Positions 1 through 6,970 are shown, numbered from the stretch's first letter. The stretch: 14,201 nt of DNA from DATKBT01 sp035546295 (GCA_035546295.1 DATKBT010000054.1:1-14201), one strand, 5' to 3'. Numbers and translations are program-made. Notes: generated by a model from the sequence alone, not told the origin.

Positions 1-100
1 TGAGCCCGCCGTAGATCTCCGAGGCTGGGAAGACGAAGCCCCGCCGCTTCGCGAGCGCGACGATCCTCTCCATCAGCTCGGAACCGCTGGGCTTGGGCAT
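1..100 (-). CDS. glyS: Glycyl-tRNA synthetase, N-terminal fragment (single-chain, dimeric type)
   Basis: This is the first 33 codons of a gene that runs off the left edge of the window. The peptide begins MPKPSGSELMERIVALAKRR and continues GFVFPASEIYGGL. The KRRGFVFPxSEIYGGL stretch is the hallmark N-terminus of the one-chain class II glycyl-tRNA synthetase, which charges tRNA-Gly with glycine in the cytoplasm; this is not the alpha/beta tetrameric type. The ATG at 100 is the closest start to the conserved region. An in-frame GTG lies 11 codons upstream and would add MVQLRLPDPIT; neither start has a clear ribosome-binding site. The gene diverges from the lipoprotein gene at 286 across about 185 bp. 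Identification rests on motif recognition over a short stretch, but the motif is distinctive. The symbol assumes this family's usual name (glyS or glyQS). Confidence 0.85.
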   Translation of the reverse strand, partial: MPKPSGSELMERIVALAKRRGFVFPASEIYGGL

Positions 101-285
101 GGTGATGGGGTCGGGCAGCCGGAGTTGGACCACCCCGGCGGGCGGGCGCGGGTTGTCGTTTCTACCAGACCGGCCGACGGCCGTGCAAGGAGGCGCCCGG
201 CGCCACTGGACGCGAAACCGCCGGCGAGAGATCACGTAACCCTAAGAGTGACCCGCCCGACCCTGCGACCCGAACGCTCCAGACC
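101..285. other. Divergent intergenic region glyS / DUF4097 lipoprotein
   Basis: These 185 bp must hold the promoters of two divergent genes. I see no convincing -35/-10 pair on either strand. A Shine-Dalgarno-like AAGGAGG at about 185-191 is not followed by a start codon at usable distance, and the ATG at 286 has no obvious ribosome-binding site of its own. Confidence 0.5.
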
Positions 286-1047
286 ATGAAGGTCGCGCCA
301 GCCCTTCTCGCCGCGCCGATCCTGCTGCTCGCTTCGGGCTGCATCGTCATCGAGGGGTCCGTCTGCCGGCACCGTGAGCCCCGTGAGGCCGTGCTGCCCG
401 CGTTCTCGGGTCTGCGTTCGATCGAGGTGCGCGCGCTCGCCGGCTCGCTCTCGATCGCAGGCGAGGCCGGCGCGGCCGAGGTGAGAGCCGACGGGGTCGC
501 GTGCGCGCGCCGCCGTCGCGACCTCGAATCGATCGCTCTCGAGGCCCGTCGCGAGGGCGACCGCATCGTGGTCGAAGCCGTGATCCAGCAGGCGGCGCGC
601 CGCCGCGGCTCCCGCCTCGACCTGTCGATCACCGTCCCCGCGGACGTCGAGCTGGTGGTGAGCGACACCAGCGGCGACGTTGAGATCGCGGGAGTCGCCG
701 CGGTGACGCTCGACGACCGCTCCGGCGACGTCCTGCTCGAGCGCATCGCCGGCGACGTGACGGTGACCGATCGCTCGGGCGACGTCGAGGCCTACGACAT
801 CGGCGGGGCCTTCCGCATCGAAGACGGCTCGGGCGACATCGTGGTCCGCGGCGCCGCGGCCGTCACCGTCGTGTCGGACGGCGCGGGCGGCATCGAGATC
901 CACGACGTCGCGGGCGACGTCACCATCCTCGACGACGGCTCCGGCGACATCGCGGTGACGGCGATCGGCGGCGATCTCCGCATCGACGACGCCGGCTCGG
1001 GCGACGTCGACTACGCCGACGTTCGCGGAAGAATCCAGATTCGGTAG
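286..1047 (+). CDS. DUF4097-like repeat lipoprotein
   Basis: A 253-residue protein. Residues 1-19 are a lipoprotein signal peptide (MKVAP, hydrophobic core, LASGC) with Cys19 as the probable lipidated residue, so it should be anchored in the cell envelope. From about residue 127 to the end, the chain is built from short beta segments carrying SGD(V/I) about every 18 residues: 129-131, 146-148, 164-166, 182-184, 219-221 and 238-240, with a degenerate AGG at 200-202. This pattern is typical of DUF4097/'putative adhesin' proteins, which are predicted to form beta-solenoid-like folds; their function is unknown. The ATG is the only start giving a good signal peptide. It lacks a visible Shine-Dalgarno site. 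The gene is monocistronic, and a hairpin lies just past its stop. A long open frame on the opposite strand is a GC-bias shadow. Confidence 0.85.
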   Translation: MKVAPALLAAPILLLASGCIVIEGSVCRHREPREAVLPAFSGLRSIEVRALAGSLSIAGEAGAAEVRADGVACARRRRDLESIALEARREGDRIVVEAVIQQAARRRGSRLDLSITVPADVELVVSDTSGDVEIAGVAAVTLDDRSGDVLLERIAGDVTVTDRSGDVEAYDIGGAFRIEDGSGDIVVRGAAAVTVVSDGAGGIEIHDVAGDVTILDDGSGDIAVTAIGGDLRIDDAGSGDVDYADVRGRIQIR

Positions 1048-1049
1048 GA

Positions 1050-1070
1050 CCTGTCCGGGTATCGGACAGG
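1050..1070 (+). terminator. Hairpin directly after the DUF4097 lipoprotein gene
   Basis: The arms CCTGTCCG (1050-1057) and CGGACAGG (1063-1070) form a perfect 8-bp stem with a GGTAT loop, starting 3 nt after the stop codon. No T-run follows, so it may be a weak terminator or a 3'-end stabiliser. A 12-bp palindrome, CGACGCGCGTCG, follows immediately at 1071-1082. Confidence 0.5.
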
Positions 1071-1106
1071 CGACGCGCGTCGTCCGCTGCGCCAAAGTCA
1101 TCCAGA

Positions 1107-1172
1107 CATGTTTGCCACCGAGCGCCCCGCGGACGGGCGCCGGCTCAGTCGGCCGCCCGATCGGTCGCCTAG
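1107..1172 (-). repeat. Dispersed palindromic element, copy 1
   Basis: Read on the minus strand, this 66-nt unit runs CTAGG, a 17-nt stretch containing the palindrome CCGATCGG, a 34-nt core (1118-1151), 7 nt, then CATG. The core matches the core of 6888-6920 (opposite strand in the window) at 33 positions with one extra G. The flanking CTAGG and CATG are also shared, at nearly the same spacing. The stop codon of the histidine phosphatase gene (1169-1171) lies inside the CTAGG end. It sits between two convergent genes. Copy 2 is in the equivalent setting. Confidence 0.7.
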
Positions 1173-1861
1173 ACCCGGCCCAGCTCGGAGGTGGAGCCGG
1201 CGGCCGGCTCCATCCAGCGCGCGCTGGTCCATCCCGCGTGCGCGTGCGAGTTGCACAGCCGCAGGATCGGCGGCTCGCCCCAGTCGACGACGCTCACCGT
1301 CCCGGGATCGAGGAAGACACGCCGTCCGCCGCGATCGAGCGACAGATCGAGCGCGGAGGCGAGCAGCGATTTGATCGGACCGACGTGACTGACCAGGACC
1401 ACCCACCGCATGGCGGCGGCGGGCGCGCTCGAGCGCAGCTCCTCGATCAGGTCGAGCGCGCGCCGCTGCACCGAGTGCAGGGACTCGCCGCCCGGAGGAG
1501 CGACCTCGGCCGAGCGCTCCCACGCCTCGAGCAGCGCGCGATCCTCGGCCGAGCGTGCGCGCACCTCGTCGCGCGACAGCCCTTCCCAGGCCCCGAACGA
1601 CTGCTCGCGCAGCCGATCGTCCACCCGCACCTCGAGGCTCGCCGCCTTCCCGATCGCCTGCGCGGTGTCGAGCGCGCGGCGCAGCGGGCTCGACAGCACG
1701 AGCTCGATCGGAAGCTGCCCGAGGAGCGCGGCGAGGGCGTCGGCCTGGCGCCGGCCCAGATCGGTGAGCGTCTCGTCGCGCGACCCGACGTAGCGCAGGT
1801 CGCGGTTCGACGCGACCTGTCCATGTCGGGCGAGAAACAGACGAAGGCGGGGCGCCGGCAC
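1169..1861 (-). CDS. Histidine phosphatase (phosphoglycerate mutase superfamily)
   Basis: A 230-residue cytoplasmic protein, normal length for the single-domain family. The phosphohistidine motif LARHGQ is at residues 10-15 (R12, H13), SSPLRRALDTA places the second arginine at 61, the acid/base glutamate is E86 in LREQSFGAWEG, and VSHVGPIK supplies the second histidine, H159. All catalytic residues are present. Members hydrolyse phosphomonoesters; relatives include alpha-ribazole phosphatase (CobC) and PhoE-type phosphatases, but the substrate cannot be assigned and no cobalamin genes are nearby. The start is GTG at 1861, four codons before the first strand. An in-frame TTG seven codons upstream is possible, and neither has a clear ribosome-binding site. 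The frame stays open far upstream, opposite the amidohydrolase gene, but that part is a shadow. The gene is divergent from the amidohydrolase (120 bp apart). Confidence 0.88.
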   Translation of the reverse strand: MPAPRLRLFLARHGQVASNRDLRYVGSRDETLTDLGRRQADALAALLGQLPIELVLSSPLRRALDTAQAIGKAASLEVRVDDRLREQSFGAWEGLSRDEVRARSAEDRALLEAWERSAEVAPPGGESLHSVQRRALDLIEELRSSAPAAAMRWVVLVSHVGPIKSLLASALDLSLDRGGRRVFLDPGTVSVVDWGEPPILRLCNSHAHAGWTSARWMEPAAGSTSELGRV

Positions 1862-1969
1862 GGCCCGGGATGGTATCAACCGGGCCGGGATCCCCCGCTC
1901 TTGGATCGAACACCGTTCTGACGCGCCGTGCCGCGCGGGCGGCCGGGCGATCCCACGGTCCCGGCGCGC

Positions 1970-1975
1970 TATCCT
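1970..1975 (+). promoter_or_regulatory. Possible -10 element for a leaderless amidohydrolase transcript
   Basis: TATCCT ends 6 nt before the ATG at 1982, and no Shine-Dalgarno sequence is present. That spacing would start transcription at or very near the A of the start codon, as in leaderless mRNAs. No convincing -35 was found. Confidence 0.35.
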
Positions 1976-1981
1976 CGCCGC

Positions 1982-3499
1982 ATGTCGCACCCACCCGCCG
2001 CCGCGCCGCTCGCCCGCCTCCCCGTCGCCGTGCTCGTCGCCCTCCTCCTCGGCGGCCTCGCCGCCCTTCCGGCCTTCGCGCAGGAGCTCGATCTGGTGCT
2101 CGCCGGGGGTCGCGTGATGGACCCCGCGTCGGGGCTCGACGCCGTCCGCCACGTCGGGATCCGCGACCGGCGGGTCGTCGTGGTGAGTGAGACACCGCTC
2201 GACGGCCGCGAGGTCGTCGACGCCCGCGGGCTGGTGGTCGCGCCGGGTTTCATCGACCTCCACGCTCACGGCCAGGACGAGGCCTCGAGCCGGCTGCAGG
2301 TCGCCGACGGCGTGACCACCGCGCTCGAGCTCGAGATCGGCGTCTGGCCGGTGGGCGCCTGGCTCGAGTCGCGGCGCGGCAAGGCCATCCTCCACTACGG
2401 CGCGACGGCGGGGCATCTGCCGGCGCGGGTCAAGCTGATGCACGGGATCGACGCCGGACACACGTCTCTCCCCACCGACGCGGCGCGCGCCGCCCTGCGC
2501 GCGGCGGGGCCTTCGCCCGACTACTCCCATCGCGCCGCCAGCGGCGAGGAGATCGAGCGCCTGGTGGGTCTCCTCGAGCGCGGCCTCGACGAGGGCGGCC
2601 TGGGGCTGGGGCTCGGCATCACCTACACGCCGGCGGCGACCCACGCCGAGATCCTGCGGGTGTTCGGGATGGCGGCGGAGCGCGGCGTTCCGGTGTTCGT
2701 GCACCTGCGAGCCAACCAGAGCTTCGCCGACCGCTCAGCCGTGGGTCCGTTCCAGGAGGTGATCGCCGACGCCGCCGCGACCGGCGCCTCGCTCCACGTG
2801 GTCCACCTCAACTCGTCGGCGGACGAGGAGGCCCGCGTCTGCCTCGAGTTGATCCGCGGCGCGCGCGAGCGCGGCCTCGACGTCACCACCGAGGCCTACC
2901 CCTACACCGCCGGCTCGACGCGCCTCGAGTCCGCGCTCTTCGACGGCTGGCACGAGTCGAGCGGCGGCCGCTACGACCAGCTCCAGTGGGTCGCCACCGG
3001 CGAGCGCCTCACGCGCGAGAGCTTCGAGCGCTACCGCAAAGAGGGCGGCTGGGTGATCCTCCACGGCCGCAGCGAGGAGACCATGGAGTGGATCCTGGCG
3101 CAGCCCGACGTCATGGTGGCCTCGGACGGCATCCCGTTCGTCGACGGTCTCTCGCACCCGCGCGGCGCCGGCACCTTCAGCCGCATCCTCGGGCACTACG
3201 TGCGCGAGCGCGGCGTAATCTCGCTGATGGACGCGCTCGCCAAGATGACGATCCAGCCCGCGCGCCGGCTCGAGGCGGTGGCCCCCGCGATGGCGGGCAA
3301 GGGACGGGTCGAGGCCGGCGCCGACGCCGACCTCACCCTCTTCGATCCCGAAAGGATTCTCGATCGCGCCACCTACGAGTCGCCGGCGAAGCCTTCGGCG
3401 GGAGTCGTCCATGTCCTGGTCGCCGGCACCTTCGTGGTGCGCGACGGCGCCCTGGTGGACGGCGTTCATCCCGGGCAGGCGATTCTGGGTGAGCGATAG
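1982..3499 (+). CDS. Exported amidohydrolase, N-acyl-D-amino-acid deacylase/D-aminoacylase-like
   Basis: A 505-residue protein. Residues 1-33 form a Sec signal peptide ending PAFA|QE, so it acts outside the cytoplasm. The mature protein starts with the small beta-sandwich of the amidohydrolase superfamily (LDLVLAGGRVMDPASG), then GFIDLHAHG with metal ligands H94 and H96. Further likely ligands are H241 (VPVFVHLR), H275 (HVVHLNSS) and D382 (VMVASDGIPF). The C-terminus returns to the sandwich (GRVEAGADADLTLFDP). This matches the N-acyl-D-amino-acid deacylase family, which removes acyl groups from D-amino acids; peptidoglycan-derived substrates are plausible but inferred. The position near the metals that is Cys in Alcaligenes D-aminoacylase appears to be Glu here (E116 or E118). 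An ATG 18 codons upstream is in frame, but it would put arginine- and proline-rich residues before the signal peptide. The gene appears monocistronic. Confidence 0.85.
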   Translation: MSHPPAAAPLARLPVAVLVALLLGGLAALPAFAQELDLVLAGGRVMDPASGLDAVRHVGIRDRRVVVVSETPLDGREVVDARGLVVAPGFIDLHAHGQDEASSRLQVADGVTTALELEIGVWPVGAWLESRRGKAILHYGATAGHLPARVKLMHGIDAGHTSLPTDAARAALRAAGPSPDYSHRAASGEEIERLVGLLERGLDEGGLGLGLGITYTPAATHAEILRVFGMAAERGVPVFVHLRANQSFADRSAVGPFQEVIADAAATGASLHVVHLNSSADEEARVCLELIRGARERGLDVTTEAYPYTAGSTRLESALFDGWHESSGGRYDQLQWVATGERLTRESFERYRKEGGWVILHGRSEETMEWILAQPDVMVASDGIPFVDGLSHPRGAGTFSRILGHYVRERGVISLMDALAKMTIQPARRLEAVAPAMAGKGRVEAGADADLTLFDPERILDRATYESPAKPSAGVVHVLVAGTFVVRDGALVDGVHPGQAILGER

Positions 3500-3755
3500 A
3501 GGATCGACGCTCCAAAGTTTTGGACGCCGCGACGTTCAAAGAAATGGTCCCGGCGCTTTCCGGCAATGCACATCGGAGGATCCATCTGATAGACAGACAA
3601 TGAGTTAGGTGACCTCTCAGGCCAAGGCATACACTTTGCACCACACTGCCACCTGACGAATAGGCCCCTACGGCTGCAAGGAACCGAAGCCTAGGTGAAG
3701 AAGACTCGCCTGGAGGGCGTCGAGGGGTGTCTGCCATGGAAAGGAGCGGGACCGG
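3500..3755 (+). other. Lower-GC intergenic leader upstream of the TonB-dependent receptor gene
   Basis: These 256 bp are visibly less GC-rich than the genes around them. A small imperfect hairpin (TCCAAA-GT-TTTGGA, 3511-3524) follows the amidohydrolase stop. TACACT at 3630-3635 could be a -10 box, but no good -35 precedes it at 17 bp. If it is used, the mRNA leader would be over 100 nt. TAGGC at 3661-3665 can pair with GCCTA about 23 nt downstream. No open frame resembles a known protein and no known riboswitch core was recognised. Confidence 0.4.
3741..3746 (+). promoter_or_regulatory. Ribosome-binding site of the TonB-dependent receptor gene
   Basis: AAGGAG lies 9 nt before the ATG at 3756. 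It fixes that start: the ATG at 3736 opens a frame that reaches TGA after seven codons. Confidence 0.75.
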
Positions 3756-6700
3756 ATGAGAGCTCGACTAGTACTCGCGCGGCCGACTGCGATCGCGATC
3801 TCCCTCGCCTTGTGCCTCGGGGTCGCGGGTGCGGCCTGGGGCCAGATTCCCAATGGTGAGTTGACGGGACGGGTGACCTCCCCGGACGGCCAGGGCCTGC
3901 CCGGCGTCCTGGTGAGCGCGTCCTCACCGAGCCTCCAGGGCACGCGTACGACCCAGACCGGGGCGAACGGCGACTACAAGATCCCCTTCCTTCCGCCGGG
4001 GGACTATCGGGCGGTCTACCAGCTCGAAGGGTTCGCCACGGAAGAGCGTGAGGTCCGGATCTCGGCGGCACAGACGGTGGGCGAGAACGTGAGCCTCTCC
4101 ATCGCCGCGGTCGAGGAGCAGCTCTTCGTGACCGGCGAGTCGCGCCAGATCTCGGAGACCTCGACGGCGCAGGCCACGTACACCGTCGAGGAGGTCGGGA
4201 AGCTCGCGATCGCCCGCACCCCGGTGAGCCTGGTGTCGCTGGCGGCCGGCACGGCCCAGACCGGGCCGAACAACGCCACCGTCATCTCCGGCGCCATGTC
4301 CTTCGAGAACCTGTGGCTGGTCAACGGCGTGGCGATCAACGAGAACGTCCGCGGCGGACCCCTGAACCTCTTCATCGAGGACGCCGTCCAGGAGGCCACG
4401 GTCACCACCGGCGGCGTCTCGGCGGAGTACGGCCGCTTCACCGGTGGCGTGGTCAACGTCATCACCAAGTCCGGGGCCAACCAGATCACCGGCTCGTTCC
4501 GGACCAGCTTCGCCAACCAGGACTGGGAGTCCTCCGGGCGAGAGCGAGTCTTCAACCCGGACTTCGAGCCCGAGGACGAGATCACCGAGACCTTCGAGGC
4601 CACGCTCGGCGGCGCCTTCTGGCGCGACCACATCTGGTTCTTCCTCGCCGGACGCGACGTCGAGACCTCGACCATCGAGCAGACCGCCATCACCGGGCTC
4701 CCGTTCCCCCAGACCAACGAGCAGCAGCGCTACGAGGCGAAGCTCACCGTCGGCATCACCTCGAGCCACTCGCTGGTCGGCTCGTACCTCGAGATCGACC
4801 AGGTGACCGGCAACTCCTTCTTCACCGCCCTCCGGCCTCTCGACCTCGGGGTGCTCTCCGACCGTGGGGATCCGCAGGAGATCAAGGCTTTCAACTACAC
4901 CGGTGTCCTGACCCCGAACTTCTTCGTCGAGGCGCAGTACTCTGAGCGCGACTTCGACATCGGGGTGAACAGCGGCGGTCCTCGAGACCTGGTCAGGGGC
5001 AGCGTCTGGCAGACCACCTTCGACAACACCTTCTGGCATGCGCCGTTCTTCTGCGGCCAGTGCGAGCAGGAGGTCCGCAACAACGAGAACAAGCTGGTCA
5101 AGGCGAACTACTTCCTGTCGACGGCGGGCGCCGGCAGCCACGACCTCGCCTTCGGCTACGACACCTTCAAGGACGTCCGGTTCTCCATCAACCACCAGTC
5201 GGGCTCGGACTTCCGTCTCGCCACCGACGCGCGGTTCCAGGACGACGCGGGCAACGTCTATCCGGTCGTGACCGGCACCGGAACCTCCTGGGTGAGCGTG
5301 TGGCCGGTGTTCGGTCTCGAGCGCGCGCGCCCGACGGACTTCGACACCAACTCGTTCTACGTCAACGACCGCTGGCAGCTCAACGACAAGTGGAGCTTCA
5401 ACCTCGGCGTCCGCTACGACGAGAACGACGGCAGGGACGCCGGCGGCAACCTCTCCACCGACGACTCCAAGGTGAGCCCGCGGCTCGCCGTGAGCTACGA
5501 CACCAAGGGCGACGGGAACTTCGTGATCAACGCCACCACCGGCAGGTACGTGGCGGCGGTCGCCAACACCCGCGCCGACGCCACGGCAACCGGCGGGGCG
5601 CTCGGCCGGGCGCTCCTCTTCTACCGCGGCGCTCCCATCAATCCGAACGGCGCCGCCTGCCTCGCCACCGGCACCTGCATCGACTCCCGGACCGCGGCTC
5701 AGATGTTCATCGACTGGTGGCTCGCGGAGACCGGGTTCAACCCGATCACCGATCCGCCGGAGAACATCTCCTCGATTCCCGCGGAGTTCGGGCTGATCTT
5801 CCCGTCGACGGAGACCAACCGGATCATCCCCGACACCATCAAGTCTCCGTCGACCGACGAAATCACCCTCGGCTTCACCAAGAGGCTGAGAACAAAGGGG
5901 CTGGTGCGAGCCGACCTGATCTGGCGCGACTGGACCGACTTCTACTCCGACGTGGTGAGGCCGAACAACACCATCCCCATCGCGGGCAGGCCTCAGGATC
6001 TGGTCGAGGTCGGCAACTTCGGCAACGACGTGCTCAGCCGCGAGTATCTGGGCCTGCAGACCCAGCTCCGCTACCGGGTCAACAACCGCCTCACCACGGC
6101 GGCGACCTACACCCTGTCCGAGCTCGAAGGCAACATCAACGGCGAGACCGCCGGCTCCGGGCCGATCAGCGAGAGCTTCTTCGACCGTCCAGAGTACAAG
6201 GAGACGCGCTGGAACCTGCCGGACGGTCGCCTCGGGGCGGATCAGAAGCACAAGCTCCGGGCCTGGGCGATCTACGACATCCTCCAGGGCCAGCGTCAGA
6301 ACCTGAACGTGTCGCTGCTCCAGAGCTTCTTCTCCGGCACGCCGTACGGCGCCGTCGGCGCGGTGGCGTCGCGCAACTTCGTGACCAACCCGGGCTACGT
6401 CACGACGCCCGCGACCGTGACCTACTTCTTCACCGATCGCGACGCGTTCACCACCGACGACGTCACCCGCACCGATTTCGCCCTCACCTACTCCTTCTCC
6501 TGGCGCATCCTCGGCAAGGCGTTCGAGGTCTTCCTGACGCCTCAGGTGCTCAACGTGTTCGACGAGGACGGGGTCGGCGCCGTCAACACGGGCGTTTCTC
6601 ACGCGGCCAACAACGGGACCTGCCCGAGCTCGCCGACGGGACGCTGCCTGGCCTTCAACCCCTTCGTCGAGACCCCGGTCGAGGGCACCCACTGGCGCAA

Positions 6701-6785
6701 GGGCGACGAGTTCGGCGAGCCGGTCGGGGCGGGCGACTTCCAGACGCCGCGGACCTTCCGGTTCTCGGTCGGCTTCCGTTTCTGA
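3756..6785 (+). CDS. Oar-like TonB-dependent outer-membrane receptor with carboxypeptidase-regulatory domain
   Basis: A 1009-residue outer-membrane protein. Residues 1 to about 29 are a Sec signal peptide (SLALCLGVAGAAWG). Residues about 35-117 form a carboxypeptidase-regulatory-like beta-sandwich (GELTGRVTSPDGQGLPGVLV...GDYKIPFLPPGDYRAVYQLEG). VEEQLFVTGES at 119-129 may serve as a TonB-box-like segment. The plug follows to about 245 and ends in the family signature TTGGVSAEYGRFTGGVVNVI. The rest is the beta-barrel, ending in the aromatic C-terminus FRFSVGFRF expected for BAM-inserted barrels. Three close cysteine pairs occur in probable surface loops (433/436, 635/641, 956/964). The family imports large or scarce substrates using TonB energy, and Acidobacteriota carry many copies; the substrate here is unknown. 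A good ribosome-binding site precedes it and an intrinsic terminator follows it. Confidence 0.92.
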   Translation: MRARLVLARPTAIAISLALCLGVAGAAWGQIPNGELTGRVTSPDGQGLPGVLVSASSPSLQGTRTTQTGANGDYKIPFLPPGDYRAVYQLEGFATEEREVRISAAQTVGENVSLSIAAVEEQLFVTGESRQISETSTAQATYTVEEVGKLAIARTPVSLVSLAAGTAQTGPNNATVISGAMSFENLWLVNGVAINENVRGGPLNLFIEDAVQEATVTTGGVSAEYGRFTGGVVNVITKSGANQITGSFRTSFANQDWESSGRERVFNPDFEPEDEITETFEATLGGAFWRDHIWFFLAGRDVETSTIEQTAITGLPFPQTNEQQRYEAKLTVGITSSHSLVGSYLEIDQVTGNSFFTALRPLDLGVLSDRGDPQEIKAFNYTGVLTPNFFVEAQYSERDFDIGVNSGGPRDLVRGSVWQTTFDNTFWHAPFFCGQCEQEVRNNENKLVKANYFLSTAGAGSHDLAFGYDTFKDVRFSINHQSGSDFRLATDARFQDDAGNVYPVVTGTGTSWVSVWPVFGLERARPTDFDTNSFYVNDRWQLNDKWSFNLGVRYDENDGRDAGGNLSTDDSKVSPRLAVSYDTKGDGNFVINATTGRYVAAVANTRADATATGGALGRALLFYRGAPINPNGAACLATGTCIDSRTAAQMFIDWWLAETGFNPITDPPENISSIPAEFGLIFPSTETNRIIPDTIKSPSTDEITLGFTKRLRTKGLVRADLIWRDWTDFYSDVVRPNNTIPIAGRPQDLVEVGNFGNDVLSREYLGLQTQLRYRVNNRLTTAATYTLSELEGNINGETAGSGPISESFFDRPEYKETRWNLPDGRLGADQKHKLRAWAIYDILQGQRQNLNVSLLQSFFSGTPYGAVGAVASRNFVTNPGYVTTPATVTYFFTDRDAFTTDDVTRTDFALTYSFSWRILGKAFEVFLTPQVLNVFDEDGVGAVNTGVSHAANNGTCPSSPTGRCLAFNPFVETPVEGTHWRKGDEFGEPVGAGDFQTPRTFRFSVGFRF

Positions 6786-6822
6786 TCTAACGATCGAGCC
6801 GACGCCTCTCTAAGCCATTGGG

Positions 6823-6859
6823 GAGCCCCGGTCGTCACCCGACCGGGGCTCTTTGTTTT
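6823..6859 (+). terminator. Rho-independent terminator of the receptor gene
   Basis: A perfect 12-bp GC-rich stem (GAGCCCCGGTCG at 6823-6834 with CGACCGGGGCTC at 6840-6851) has a TCACC loop and is followed by TTTGTTTT. It begins 37 nt after the stop codon. The minus strand lacks a T-run after the same stem, so it acts in one direction. Confidence 0.93.
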
Positions 6860-6864
6860 CGGGG

Positions 6865-6931
6865 CTAGGAGCCCGTCCATGGACGGGCGACTGAGCCGGC
6901 GCCCGTCCGCGGGCGCTCGGCGGGAGGCATG
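6865..6931 (+). repeat. Dispersed palindromic element, copy 2
   Basis: This 67-nt unit runs CTAGG, a perfect 18-bp palindrome GCCCGTCCATGGACGGGC (6871-6888), a 33-nt core (6888-6920) holding the hairpin GCGCCCG-TCCG-CGGGCGC (6899-6916), then 7 nt and CATG. The core is the reverse complement of 1118-1151 apart from one indel. In copy 1 the palindrome arm has a different sequence but is still palindromic. It lies between the convergent receptor and TPR genes, just after the receptor terminator. Class unknown; REP-like is the nearest description. Confidence 0.7.
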
Positions 6932-6970
6932 GGTAGCGAGGGAATGGTAAACACCATTCCCTCGCTACCC
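6931..6970 (-). terminator. Perfect 18-bp hairpin over the stop codon of the TPR lipoprotein gene
   Basis: GGGTAGCGAGGGAATGGT (6931-6948) is the exact reverse complement of 6953-6970, with a 4-nt loop. The right arm covers the TAG stop (6965-6967) of the minus-strand TPR gene. No T-run follows on either strand. It may be the 3' end or stabiliser of the lipoprotein operon mRNA, or a separate palindromic repeat abutting copy 2 of the dispersed element. Confidence 0.55.

Noticed and set aside
232..1101. A 289-codon frame antisense to the DUF4097 lipoprotein
   Set aside because: Its apparent repeats (AGDV, ARAV) are the reverse complement of the SGDV repeats, and there is no signal peptide or family match.
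1169..2704. Extending the histidine phosphatase upstream to a 511-codon protein
   Set aside because: The extra N-terminal part lies antisense to the amidohydrolase gene and lacks any domain; the catalytic RHG strand begins right after the GTG at 1861.
3611..3630. CTCTCAGGCCAAGG, which resembles the 3' part of a glycine riboswitch
   Set aside because: The other conserved parts of the aptamer (the GGAGAG segment and the GCCGAAGGGGCAA-like segment) are not found upstream, and the downstream gene is a TonB receptor.
3924..6692. A 922-codon open frame antisense to the TonB receptor gene
   Set aside because: Its residues are the complement of third-position G/C in the receptor gene (rich in V, D, G, R, A). 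It has no signal, domain or independent start, while the plus-strand product is a clear family member.
6865..6931. A 21-codon minus-strand micro-ORF (ATG to TAG) coinciding with the dispersed element
   Set aside because: Copy 1 has a 1-nt insertion and a 2-nt deletion that break the frame, so selection for a peptide is not supported.
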